Shown in pieces: positions 19,137 to 27,183 of a DNA stretch of 64,000 nt. The DNA lies in the NCBI GenBank assembly GCA_002720855.1, contig PBIN01000014.1, forward strand, positions 124,001-188,000, written 5' to 3'. Every line of letters begins with the position of its first letter. Positions within the stretch are counted from its first letter, which is position 1. Made by a program: the position numbers and the translations under genes. Source of the stretch: Rhodospirillaceae bacterium. Its GTDB lineage: Bacteria > Pseudomonadota > Alphaproteobacteria > MPNO01 > UBA2964. Under the pieces are notes generated by a model, which saw only the letters and a program-made list of their open reading frames with translations, was not told the origin of the DNA and did no database searches.

Positions 19137-19835
19137 TCAAATTAATAAACCCAACGAAGAGAGTGCAGGCAGAAGGTCGTCAAAGTGGGAAATAACCGCG
19201 TCTGCTTTCAGTTCTTCGGGCTGTAAGGCCGTATAACCAAAATCGACAACAACAATGGGGATGCCGGCATTGCGCGCGGCGCCAACATCGGTTTCGCTGT
19301 CACCGACCATAAATGTATGCTCCGGACGCCGCTGGGTTCTCTCTATAACGGCCAGCAAATGTCCGGCCTCTGGTTTCCGAACCGGCAAGACATCGCCACC
19401 AATGACGGCCTCGCCAAAGTAATGCGCAATATCAAACCCCGAAATTACCTGTTCAGTCATCGCTTGCGGTTTGTTGGTACAGACACCCATCGCGATGTTG
19501 CTTTCGTTTAGCGTCGCAAGGGCATCTTCTACGCCTGGGAACGTATTCGAGCGCAGTGTGGGCTCATCACCGTAATAGGTGAGAAAGCGTTCGAATCCCG
19601 CATCGATACGGTCTTTCTCTGCCGTAACATTGCGTTTGTTAAAGGCGAGCTCAATGAGATTCCGGGCTCCGCCGCCTATCATTAGCCGCGTTTCCTCTCG
19701 CTCAAGTGACTGCAAGGACTCCTCTTCGAGCACCCGGTTGAGAGCGAATTGGAGATCCGGCAACGTATCGACCAACGTACCGTCGAGATCGAAGATTACG
19801 GCCTGCTGTGATGCCGTCAGTTTGGTTTCGGACAT
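19137..19835 (-). CDS. gph: Phosphoglycolate phosphatase (HAD family)
   Basis: This is a 232-residue HAD phosphatase. Motif I reads IFDLDGTLVDTLPDL (about residues 14-28), motif II CTNKP (about 119-123), and motif III/IV follow with KPEAGH and MVGDSETDVGAARNAG. This arrangement matches Gph, which removes phosphate from 2-phosphoglycolate arising from DNA repair or oxygenation reactions. It is the last gene of the rpmH operon, 15 bases after argB, and converges on the ABC permease with an 8-base gap. Confidence 0.88.
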   Translation of the reverse strand: MSETKLTASQQAVIFDLDGTLVDTLPDLQFALNRVLEEESLQSLEREETRLMIGGGARNLIELAFNKRNVTAEKDRIDAGFERFLTYYGDEPTLRSNTFPGVEDALATLNESNIAMGVCTNKPQAMTEQVISGFDIAHYFGEAVIGGDVLPVRKPEAGHLLAVIERTQRRPEHTFMVGDSETDVGAARNAGIPIVVVDFGYTALQPEELKADAVISHFDDLLPALSSLGLLI

Positions 19836-19850
19836 CGCCAGCGTTTGCCC

Positions 19851-20798
19851 CTAGCGCTTTTTCGCACGTTTTGGTTTTTGCCGAATAAGGGTGCCAACAC
19901 CATGTTCCGTGAATATCTCAAGGATAAGGGCATGAGGGACACGGCCATCAAGAATAACCGCCGCCTCGACGCCGCCTTTTACCGCGTCCAGACATGTTTC
20001 TGTCTTGGGGATCATACCGCCCTTAATTGTGCCGTTCCGAATATTGCTCCGTCCCTGGGACGCTGACATCTCGGCGATCAGTTTCCCCTTTTTGTCGAGA
20101 ACACCTTTGACGTCGGTAAGCATGAGAAGACGTTCAGCACCGACAGCAGCCGCAATTGCCCCAGCCGCAGTATCCGCATTTATATTAAAGGTCTCGCCTT
20201 TGGGCCCAACGCCCAACGGAGCGATTACCGGAATGATATCGGATGAGGCAAGTTCATCCAGGACTTCCGCATTGACCGCCACAGGATCGCCGACGAAACC
20301 AAGGTCAACGACCTTTTCGATATTCGAATCCGGATCCCGTTTCTTGCGTCTTAACTTACGTGCGCGAATGAGGTTGCCATCCTTGCCTGACAAGCCAATC
20401 GCTGTGCCCCCTGCTTCGTTGATTGCGCCGACAACCTGTTTGTTAATGCTACCGGACAATACCATTTCAACGACTTCGACCGTCGCAGCGTCGGTCACCC
20501 TGAGGCCGTCGATAAAGGAGCTTTTTATTTTTAGCCGCTCAAGCATCTCCCCAATCTGCGGTCCACCCCCATGAACCACAATCGGATTGATGCCGACCTG
20601 CTTAAGCAAAACGATATCGCGGGCGAACAGCTGGGAGAGTTCAGGGTTGCCCATGGCATGGCCACCATATTTGACGACAAAGGTTTTCCCCGCGTAGGCG
20701 CGCATGTAGGGCAGCGCCTCTGAGAGGGTCCGGGCCTTCTCAAGCCACTTATCCTGAGCGCCTTTGCCGCCTGATTTTTTGATCTTCGTTGTCGCCAT
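19851..20798 (-). CDS. argB: Acetylglutamate kinase
   Basis: ArgB phosphorylates N-acetylglutamate in arginine synthesis. The protein shows the phosphate-binding [10 protein letters not shown] (about residues 42-51), the substrate loop [13 protein letters not shown] (about 74-86) and the ATP-binding LTDVKGVLD segment with IKGGMIPK near the C-terminus. Length is 315 residues with a short basic N-terminal extension and a Lys/Arg-rich tail. argD and argF are in a separate cluster at 53.4 kb, so the arginine genes are split. It lies between engB and gph in the minus-strand operon. Confidence 0.97.
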   Translation of the reverse strand: MATTKIKKSGGKGAQDKWLEKARTLSEALPYMRAYAGKTFVVKYGGHAMGNPELSQLFARDIVLLKQVGINPIVVHGGGPQIGEMLERLKIKSSFIDGLRVTDAATVEVVEMVLSGSINKQVVGAINEAGGTAIGLSGKDGNLIRARKLRRKKRDPDSNIEKVVDLGFVGDPVAVNAEVLDELASSDIIPVIAPLGVGPKGETFNINADTAAGAIAAAVGAERLLMLTDVKGVLDKKGKLIAEMSASQGRSNIRNGTIKGGMIPKTETCLDAVKGGVEAAVILDGRVPHALILEIFTEHGVGTLIRQKPKRAKKR

Positions 20799-20828
20799 TG
20801 TACTAATGCCCCTTAAACGCGCGGCACC

Positions 20829-21491
20829 TTATCGGAATTGATGGGGCGCTGCCAGCACAGCGAGCGACGCCCTGAGTTCGGCGATACCTACTCCTTTTCG
20901 GGCGCTGGTTGCAATGATGTCGGGATGAGCCGCGGGATGTTTTTTTCGCAGGGCATCAAAAGTTTCTGAAAAGGTCACCAAAGCCGCTTTCGATACTTTG
21001 TCGGACTTGGTCAAAACGATTTGATAGACTACGGCCGCATCATCCAGCTCATTCATTAGCGTTTCATCGGATTCCTTCAGACCATGACGCCCGTCGATCA
21101 AAAGGCATAGACGATGCAACGTCGCCCGGCCTTTAAGGTAATCATGCATAAGCGCAGTCCAGTCCCGAATACGCGATTTCGATGCGCGTGCATATCCATA
21201 CCCTGGCATATCGACCAACGTCATGCGGTCAGCCAAATTAAAAAAGTTGAGTTGCTGAGTGCGTCCCGGGGTCCGTGACGTTCGAGCCAGCGAGGTCTGG
21301 CCCGTTAACGCGTTTATGAGACTCGACTTTCCGACGTTGGAACGTCCGGCGAAGGCTATCTCGGGAAGATCAGGCGATGGAAGGTTTTCCAGCGATGTTG
21401 CACCGGCAAAAAACTGGCAGCTACCGGCAAAGAATTTTCTGCCGAACTCAATTTTCTCGTGATCGGGATTTTCGTCCGAATCCTGTGCCAT
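20829..21491 (-). CDS. engB: Ribosome biogenesis GTP-binding protein EngB/YsxC
   Basis: This GTPase is needed for assembly of the large ribosomal subunit. P-loop GRSNVGKSSLINAL, switch II DMPGYGYA and the TKSDKVS base-recognition motif are all present. The open frame extends upstream to 21575 and would overlap yidC, but the ATG at 21491 gives the usual N-terminus and is preceded by GGGACAGGGAC as a ribosome-binding region, so I chose it (about 220 residues). It follows yidC by 31 bases. Confidence 0.96.
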   Translation of the reverse strand: MAQDSDENPDHEKIEFGRKFFAGSCQFFAGATSLENLPSPDLPEIAFAGRSNVGKSSLINALTGQTSLARTSRTPGRTQQLNFFNLADRMTLVDMPGYGYARASKSRIRDWTALMHDYLKGRATLHRLCLLIDGRHGLKESDETLMNELDDAAVVYQIVLTKSDKVSKAALVTFSETFDALRKKHPAAHPDIIATSARKGVGIAELRASLAVLAAPHQFR

Positions 21492-21522
21492 GTCCCTGTC
21501 CCAATTCGGGACGCCGGGCGGA

Positions 21523-23334
21523 TCAAGGGTTAACCTTGACCCCCATGCGCCGCATGATGACCCATTGCTGAGCAATCGACAGAATGTTGTTCCACGCCCA
21601 GTAGATCACAAGCCCAGCGGGGAAACGCGCGAGCATTATCGTGAAGATAAATGGCAGGAACATAAAGATCTTCGCCTGCATGGGGTCAGCTGGTGCCGGG
21701 TTGAGTTTTTGCTGCAGATACATGGTTACACCCATGAGAATCGGCCATATTCCGATCAACATTAGTTCCGGCGGGTTCCACGGTATAAGTCCGAACAAGT
21801 TGAAAAGTGACGTCGGGTCGGGGGCGGATAGATCCTGAATCCAGCCATAAAACGGCGCGTGCCGCATTTCAATTGAAACGAATAAAACCTTATAGAGGGC
21901 GAAGAAAACCGGAATTTGAATGAGCATCGGGAAACAGCCGGCAGCCGGATTCACTTTTTCATTCTTGTAGAGCTGCATCATAGCTTCATTCATTTTCGCC
22001 CGGTCGTTTTGATGCCGGTCACGAATTTTGGTCATCTTCGGTTGTAATTGTTTGAGCTTGCTCATAGCCCTGTAGGACTTATTTGCAAGAGGGAAGAAGG
22101 CGAGCTTGATGATGACGGTTAGCAGGAGAATGGCCAGGCCGTAATTGCCTAAATAGTTGGCAAACCAAAGCAGGACGTAAAAAATCGGTTTGGTCAAAAA
22201 ATAGAACCAACCAAAATCAATCGCGAGATCGAATCTGGAAATGCCAAGATTTTCCTCATATGAATCGAGAAGCTTGACTTCCTTGGCACCGGCAAAAAGG
22301 CGATTGCTGACGGATGCAGTGCCGCCTGCGGGAATTGCGAGCGCGTCCCCGAGAAAATCAACCTGATACTTGTCCATACGGGCTTGCAGGTTGTGGCGGA
22401 AATTTGTTTGCACATTGGCTTTTTGATTGGGAATAAGCGCTGTCAGCCAATATTTGTCGGTTATACCGATCCAACCGCCGTTGCTGCGCTGACTGATATT
22501 TTTTTGATCCTGAATATCGTCGTAATCGATCTCTTTGAGCTGTCCATCAAAAACACCTAGTAATCCTTCATGCAGAATGAAAAAACCAAGAGTTTCAGGA
22601 GTGCCGGTGCGCGAAATGAGGCCATAGGGGAAGAGCGATATTGTCTTGTTGCCGCTGTTCACAACGGATTGCGTCACCGAGAACATGTAGTTCTCGTCTA
22701 GCGAAATTGTTCGGGTAAACTTTAACCCCTGGCCGTTGTCCCAACGAAGCTCAAGCGGTTGATTTGGCGAAAGGGTGGTCTGGTTTGTTGACCAAACCGT
22801 CTCAGGTGTTGGCAACTTGATGTTCGGTTCGTTCGAAACCCAACCAAATTGGGCATAGTAGGGGTTCTTGGTGCCTGTCGGGGATAGCAATGTTATCTCG
22901 GGACTGTTGGCATCCAGTGTTTCCCGGTAGTTGGTGAAAATCAGGTCATCGATCTGTCCACCCTTTAATTGAACAGAACCAACAAGGCGGTCGGAGCGAA
23001 TTTGCACTCGCGGTTCCCGTTTCAGGATAGCGGTTCGCGTAGGACCCGCAGGTTTTATTGGAACACCAACGACCGGCGCCGTCGGAACCTGTGCACCACT
23101 TCCTGGCACGCGTGGTACCGCGGTTGGTTGAGTTGGTGCCGGAACAGTCGCCCCGGTTCCCGTTGTTGGTTTTTGACCAAGAACGGCCGCGGGTTTGTTT
23201 TGTTCGGCTGCCAGTTGCGCTGCCTTTCGGGCCGCCATCTCTTTCTCGATTCGAGGCCCCTCATAAAGAAACTGCCAACCAAGCAAGATGGTTACAGAGG
23301 CAACGACGGCCATTATGAGATTGCGCTGTTCCAT
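21523..23334 (-). CDS. yidC: Membrane protein insertase YidC
   Basis: YidC inserts and folds inner-membrane proteins, alone or with SecYEG. The 603-residue protein has the N-terminal signal-anchor helix (about residues 7-24), a Pro/Ala/Gly-rich spacer, the large periplasmic P1 beta-domain (about 90-365) and the conserved five-helix core from about residue 365 with NYGLAILLLTVIIKLAFFPL, KMTKIRDRHQNDR and NPAAGCFPMLIQIPVFFALYK split over its first helices. A Gram-negative form, preceded by yidD and rnpA in the standard order. Confidence 0.98.
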   Translation of the reverse strand: MEQRNLIMAVVASVTILLGWQFLYEGPRIEKEMAARKAAQLAAEQNKPAAVLGQKPTTGTGATVPAPTQPTAVPRVPGSGAQVPTAPVVGVPIKPAGPTRTAILKREPRVQIRSDRLVGSVQLKGGQIDDLIFTNYRETLDANSPEITLLSPTGTKNPYYAQFGWVSNEPNIKLPTPETVWSTNQTTLSPNQPLELRWDNGQGLKFTRTISLDENYMFSVTQSVVNSGNKTISLFPYGLISRTGTPETLGFFILHEGLLGVFDGQLKEIDYDDIQDQKNISQRSNGGWIGITDKYWLTALIPNQKANVQTNFRHNLQARMDKYQVDFLGDALAIPAGGTASVSNRLFAGAKEVKLLDSYEENLGISRFDLAIDFGWFYFLTKPIFYVLLWFANYLGNYGLAILLLTVIIKLAFFPLANKSYRAMSKLKQLQPKMTKIRDRHQNDRAKMNEAMMQLYKNEKVNPAAGCFPMLIQIPVFFALYKVLFVSIEMRHAPFYGWIQDLSAPDPTSLFNLFGLIPWNPPELMLIGIWPILMGVTMYLQQKLNPAPADPMQAKIFMFLPFIFTIMLARFPAGLVIYWAWNNILSIAQQWVIMRRMGVKVNP

Positions 23335-23339
23335 GATTT

Positions 23340-23603
23340 TTATTTTGCTTTCGTATAAGTGTTTTCGTGAATTTCAGGAACAGGGTCATAGCCCGATCCG
23401 CCCCAGGGATGACAACGCCCAATACGCTTAGTGGCTAGCCAGCCGCCCCGAAAAACGCCAAATCGCGTCACCGCATCCGCGGCATAATGAGAACAAGACG
23501 GAGCGTAGCGGCAACTCGCGGGAAAAAGGGGTGATATCAGAAGTTGATATATCCGTATAAAGGCCCGAACAGTTTTTCGCACGAGAGTGGAAAGCAGTTT
23601 CAT
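23340..23603 (-). CDS. yidD: Membrane protein insertion efficiency factor YidD
   Basis: This small, 87-residue protein is the YidD factor that assists YidC-dependent insertion. The family pattern is clear: [22 protein letters not shown], then the CSHYAADAV segment, [30 protein letters not shown]. It has conserved cysteines and an N-terminal amphipathic helix. It starts 3 bases after rnpA and ends 5 bases before yidC. Confidence 0.96.
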   Translation of the reverse strand: MKLLSTLVRKTVRAFIRIYQLLISPLFPASCRYAPSCSHYAADAVTRFGVFRGGWLATKRIGRCHPWGGSGYDPVPEIHENTYTKAK

Positions 23604-23606
23604 TCT

Positions 23607-24011
23607 TTAATTGTGCTCCCTATGAGCAGGCATATCGTCATCATCGTTTTTCCGCCATTTTCCAAGCTTTCGCAACGCTTCTTGCAAATCACCGACCAAG
23701 GCTTCGAATTTTCGTTCCGGTGTCGCTGCTCGCCCGATAATTACGTAATCATGTCCCTCTGCCGCGTGATCTTTTATCACGACATTTGCCGCAGCGCGAA
23801 GTCGTCTCCTCGCACGATTGCGGATAACTGAATTTCCGACCTTGCGACTGACGGTAAATCCAATGCGGATATTGTCCATTTTTTCGCGTTGTTCAAGAGG
23901 TTCATGGCTGTAGGCTTGGAGGACAAGTCCCGGCATTGCACACTTTGTTCCGCCGCGCGTAACGCGAAGAAAGTCGTGGCGACGTTTCAGGCGCTGAGGC
24001 GCCTCTGACAT
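23607..24011 (-). CDS. rnpA: Ribonuclease P protein component
   Basis: This is the protein subunit of RNase P, which matures tRNA 5' ends together with the rnpB RNA (not in this window). The signature SRKVGNSVIRNRARRRLRAA is present at about residues 54-73, preceded by LKRRHDFLRV near the N-terminus. The length of 134 residues includes a basic and acidic tail. It starts 3 bases after rpmH, the nearly universal order. Confidence 0.95.
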   Translation of the reverse strand: MSEAPQRLKRRHDFLRVTRGGTKCAMPGLVLQAYSHEPLEQREKMDNIRIGFTVSRKVGNSVIRNRARRRLRAAANVVIKDHAAEGHDYVIIGRAATPERKFEALVGDLQEALRKLGKWRKNDDDDMPAHREHN

Positions 24012-24014
24012 CGC

Positions 24015-24149
24015 TTAAGCAGACAGACGTTTGCGGCCCCGGGCGCGGCGGGTGGCTAAGACCCGGCGACCGCCAACGGTGGCTTTACGGGCACGAAACC
24101 CATGACGACGTTTGCGAACGAGAACGCTCGGTTGATATGTGCGCTTCAC
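24015..24149 (-). CDS. rpmH: 50S ribosomal protein L34
   Basis: This is a 44-residue, strongly basic protein translated from GTG at 24147-24149. It begins [20 protein letters not shown], followed by the conserved Lys/Thr/Arg-rich helix ([24 protein letters not shown] in two halves), exactly the L34 pattern and length. It is the first gene of the minus-strand operon rpmH-rnpA-yidD-yidC-engB-argB-gph. A consensus promoter lies 42-70 bases upstream. dnaA is not next to rpmH here, as in other alphaproteobacteria. Confidence 0.98.
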   Translation of the reverse strand: MKRTYQPSVLVRKRRHGFRARKATVGGRRVLATRRARGRKRLSA

Positions 24150-24190
24150 GATAGAACTCCACAGATAGGAGACTGTTTAAAAGAGGAGGC

Positions 24191-24219
24191 TGTATAAGGT
24201 TTTGGCGCGATTAAGTCAA
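24191..24219 (-). promoter_or_regulatory. Sigma-70 promoter of the rpmH operon
   Basis: On the minus strand TTGACT (24214-24219) is followed after exactly 17 bases by TATACA (24191-24196). Transcription would start near 24184, about 35 bases before the rpmH GTG. This is the only strong promoter-like pair in the rpmH/TVP38 divergent region. Confidence 0.75.
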
Positions 24220-24323
24220 ATCCTCGAGCGACATAAATTAATGCGTGTTCACGTTTAGTTTAGGACCAGTTGATTGGTTGAGACCCTCTCGGTGACTAGA
24301 TCAGGGGGGAACGACTGTGGTAC

Positions 24324-25151
24324 ATGCTGATGGACAAAGAAATTGTGGGGCTCACCGGACAAGCGCAAAGCTTATATTCGGTGCATAGCGTTTCGGAGGA
24401 AAATAGGTTAAGTGACCAAACTCAAGGCGATTCCGCAAGCGAAAAAAAAGGTTTTTCGATTTCCAAGCTGATTCCAATTGTAGTCTTGGTAGCGGGATTG
24501 ATTGCCTTCTTTGTTTTTGACCTGAATCAATATCTTTCTTTAGAGGCGCTCAAGGAGAACCGCGAGACGTTGACCAAATGGGTGGCTGACACAGGTGTTG
24601 TGGCATGGCTCATCTATGCGGGCATTTACGCCGTTGTAACCGCATTCTCTGTCCCTGGTGGCGCAATTATGACCATCGCCGGCGGGTTTTTATTTGGGCC
24701 GTGGCTCGGTGGAACCTTAACCGTCATCGGTGCGACGTTAGGCGCGACAGGAGTCTTTTTGGCGGCACGCTATGCGTTGGCTGATTTGTTGCGCGAAAAA
24801 GCGGGAACGGCTATCTCCAAAATGGAAGAGGGTTTTAAGGAGGATGCTCTTAGCTATCTTCTGTTCCTAAGACTAATTCCGGCTTTCCCATTCTGGCTCG
24901 TCAATTTGGTTCCCGCATTCCTGAATGTCTCGATCTCCGTATACGTAATCGGGACCGCGATTGGAATTATCCCTGGCACTTTCGTCTATGCCTTTGTAGG
25001 TGATGGATTCGGCGCCCTTCTTGAGGCTGGAGAAGACATTAACCTCGGCATCATTTTTGAACCGCGGTTCCTGGCACCAATCGTCGGCCTCGGCGTTCTT
25101 GCGCTCCTGCCAGTGGCCTACAAGAAGTACAAAAGCCGCTCGGCGTCATAA
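24324..25151 (+). CDS. TVP38/TMEM64 (SNARE-associated/VTT domain) membrane protein
   Basis: This 275-residue inner-membrane protein belongs to the DedA-like VTT superfamily. After a hydrophilic N-terminal stretch of about 45 residues there are about six hydrophobic helices. The VTT core is visible in FSVPGGAIMTIAGGFLFGPW and in LLFLRLIPAFPFWLVNLVPAF, with the GxxxG-rich GTLTVIGATLGATG between them. Relatives have lipid-scramblase-like activity. The next gene, 24 bases downstream, is a flavin disulfide reductase; this pairing recurs in proteobacteria and suggests a common operon. Confidence 0.88.
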   Translation: MLMDKEIVGLTGQAQSLYSVHSVSEENRLSDQTQGDSASEKKGFSISKLIPIVVLVAGLIAFFVFDLNQYLSLEALKENRETLTKWVADTGVVAWLIYAGIYAVVTAFSVPGGAIMTIAGGFLFGPWLGGTLTVIGATLGATGVFLAARYALADLLREKAGTAISKMEEGFKEDALSYLLFLRLIPAFPFWLVNLVPAFLNVSISVYVIGTAIGIIPGTFVYAFVGDGFGALLEAGEDINLGIIFEPRFLAPIVGLGVLALLPVAYKKYKSRSAS

Positions 25152-25175
25152 CCAAAACCTTCGATGGAGAATTCC

Positions 25176-26600
25176 ATGTCTGAACAGATCGAAACCGATG
25201 TGTGCGTCATTGGCGCCGGTTCCGGTGGACTTTCTTTCGCGGCAGGCGCGGCGCAAATGGGCGCTGACGTCGTGCTTCTTGAGAAAGGTGAGATGGGAGG
25301 GGATTGTCTGAATTATGGTTGTGTTCCTTCAAAAGCGCTCATTGCGGCCGGCCATGCGGCCTATGCCGTGCGGTCAGCCCAGCGATTTGGCGTCAATGCA
25401 GGAGAGCCTCAAATCGAACACAGTGAAGTCCGCGACCACGTAAAAGGGGTCATTGCGGGGATTGCGCCACATGATTCTCAAGAGCGATTTGAGAGCCTCG
25501 GCGTTCGTGTTATTCGCGAACATGGAAGGTTTATTGATCCACGGACCGTCGAGGCGGGCGATTACAAGATTTCTGCGAAACGAATTATAATTGCAACCGG
25601 ATCGGCACCCGCAATTCCGCCCATACCTGGTCTCGATTCTGTACCTTTCTTTACCAATGAGACGATATTTGATCACGGTGAAGCTATGGAACATCTGCTC
25701 GTGATCGGCGGCGGACCCATTGGGCTGGAACTCGCGCAGGCACACAGAAGGCTTGGCGCTAAAGTTACTGTTATCGAGGGACTGAAGGCATTAGGCAATG
25801 ACGATCCAGATCTTGCTGCCGTGGTGATCGACCGGCTAAAAAATGAAGGTCTGGAAATACACGAAGGTGCCTTGGTAAAGAGTATCTCTGGCGGTGCGGG
25901 GGCGATTGAGATCGATGCCGAACAGGACGGAGCGGCATTAAAGTTTGAAGGGTCACATTTGCTATTGGCGGTCGGGCGTACGCCAAATATTTTTGATTTA
26001 AATCTCGAAGCGGCGGGTATAGAGCCGGGCAAGGCCGGTATCCCTATCAATGCGCGGATGCAAACGACCAATAAACGCGTCTTTGCAATTGGTGACGCTG
26101 CCGAAGGGTACAAGTTTACTCACGTAGCCGGGTATCACGCTGGCATAGTCATACGGAACATTCTGTTTCGTCTTCCTGCAAAGACGGATTACACCGCTGT
26201 TCCATGGGTTACCTATACCTCACCCGAATTGGCGCAGGTTGGCCTCACTGAAGCTGCCGCCCGCGAAAAATTTGGCGACATCAAAGTTTTGGAAGCTAAG
26301 TTTGCAGACAATGACCGTGCGCGTGCGGAAAAGGAAACGGAGGGACAACTTAAGGTCATTACAACGGCAAAAGGCGTCATCGTTGGTGCAAGCATGGTTG
26401 GCGAAAAGGCTGGGGAAGTAATCCAAAGCTGGTGCTTGCCCATCTCGAAAAAAATGAAGATTAAAGATGTTGCGGGCCTCATTCTGCCCTATCCTACGCT
26501 TGGAGAAATTAATAAGCGCGCCGCAGGTTCGTACTATACGCCCTCTTTATTTAGCGAACGCACCAGAAAGATAGTCCGATTCCTGTTGTCACTAGGCTAG
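25176..26600 (+). CDS. FAD-dependent pyridine nucleotide-disulfide oxidoreductase (MerA/Lpd-like)
   Basis: This 474-residue protein belongs to the dihydrolipoamide dehydrogenase/mercuric reductase family. FAD-binding GAGSGGL is near residue 13, the redox-active disulfide is GGDCLNYGCVPSKAL (about 42-56), the NAD(P)-binding fold has VIGGGPIGLELAQ, and FAIGDAAEG precedes the dimer interface domain. It lacks the heavy-metal domain and terminal Cys pair of true MerA. The C-terminus reads LPYPTLGEINKRAAG without the HxxxxE dyad (HPH..E) of Lpd, so it is neither a standard Lpd nor MerA. The ATG at 25176 is preferred over 25164 because GGAG sits six bases before it. Confidence 0.88.
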   Translation: MSEQIETDVCVIGAGSGGLSFAAGAAQMGADVVLLEKGEMGGDCLNYGCVPSKALIAAGHAAYAVRSAQRFGVNAGEPQIEHSEVRDHVKGVIAGIAPHDSQERFESLGVRVIREHGRFIDPRTVEAGDYKISAKRIIIATGSAPAIPPIPGLDSVPFFTNETIFDHGEAMEHLLVIGGGPIGLELAQAHRRLGAKVTVIEGLKALGNDDPDLAAVVIDRLKNEGLEIHEGALVKSISGGAGAIEIDAEQDGAALKFEGSHLLLAVGRTPNIFDLNLEAAGIEPGKAGIPINARMQTTNKRVFAIGDAAEGYKFTHVAGYHAGIVIRNILFRLPAKTDYTAVPWVTYTSPELAQVGLTEAAAREKFGDIKVLEAKFADNDRARAEKETEGQLKVITTAKGVIVGASMVGEKAGEVIQSWCLPISKKMKIKDVAGLILPYPTLGEINKRAAGSYYTPSLFSERTRKIVRFLLSLG

Positions 26601-26820
26601 ACCCTCCATAAATCAATCAATTCTGCTCTCTCTAACGTCAAACTCACAACAAGTTGAAAGATGGTGAACCCCTAAGTGGTTGGTCTCTTGATTTGGCATG
26701 ACTATGTAGATAGCGCGGGATTTATGTGCCGCCGAGACAATTGTGTTTAGGTTGCCGCACTCCGCCGCCAGGTTACGTTTCTGTCTGGTGCCGATAAATT
26801 TTTTTGGACGGGAGATTCCA

Positions 26821-27045
26821 ATGATTATCAAGAAAACTGCTACAGTCCTTAGCGTGGCTGCTCTTGCCGCTGCTGCAACCGCTATGCCGGCTGCTGCTGC
26901 AGACGTCAGCAAGTCCAGCAACGTCCAGCTTGCTGCTTGTAACCCCTGTGCCGCAAAGCGCGGTTGTAATCCTTGTGCCGCCAAGCGTGGCTGCAATCCC
27001 TGTGCTGCAAAACGTGGCTGCAATCCCTGCGCTGCCAAGAAATAG
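26821..27045 (+). CDS. Secreted Cys-repeat peptide (four CNPCAAK units)
   Basis: This is a 74-residue precursor starting with a typical Sec signal peptide (MIIKK, hydrophobic Ala/Val run, cleavage expected after AAA near residue 27). The mature part is about 47 residues and ends in four tandem units of CNPCAAKRG, giving eight cysteines as four CxxC pairs separated by Lys/Arg. The spacing suggests metal binding or disulfide chemistry in the periplasm; neither is proven. The start ATG has GGGAG eight bases upstream, and a rho-independent terminator follows the stop, so it is probably a monocistronic, abundantly expressed gene. I know of Ala/Lys/Cys-rich repeats of this type in other alphaproteobacteria but of no assigned function. 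Confidence 0.85.
   Translation: MIIKKTATVLSVAALAAAATAMPAAAADVSKSSNVQLAACNPCAAKRGCNPCAAKRGCNPCAAKRGCNPCAAKK
26938..27042 (+). repeat. Four tandem 27-base coding repeats
   Basis: Units begin at 26938, 26965, 26992 and 27019 (the last lacks three bases). They encode identical CNPCAAK(R/K) peptides, yet the DNA copies differ at several third positions (for example TGT/TGC, AAC/AAT, GCC/GCT/GCA, AAG/AAA). Synonymous drift with a fixed protein sequence indicates selection on the peptide rather than a recent slippage expansion. Confidence 0.9.
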
Positions 27046-27068
27046 TAGCTAGTCAGTTTTTGACGGAT

Positions 27069-27105
27069 AACGCCGCTTGGCAAGCTGTCGAGCGGCGTTT
27101 TCTTT
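27069..27105 (+). terminator. Rho-independent terminator after the Cys-repeat gene
   Basis: AACGCCGCT (27069-27077) pairs with AGCGGCGTT (27091-27099), giving a nine-base stem closed by a 13-base loop and followed by TTCTTT. CGGATAA at 27064-27070 can also meet TTATCCG at 27104-27110 to extend the structure. It lies 24 bases after the stop codon at 27045. Confidence 0.85.
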
Positions 27106-27183
27106 ATCCGCCGAAAACGACCGTTATAAATTGACTGTCATCTTCTTTGCCGCAATGCGTCTGAAGTCTGTATAGTGACGCTG

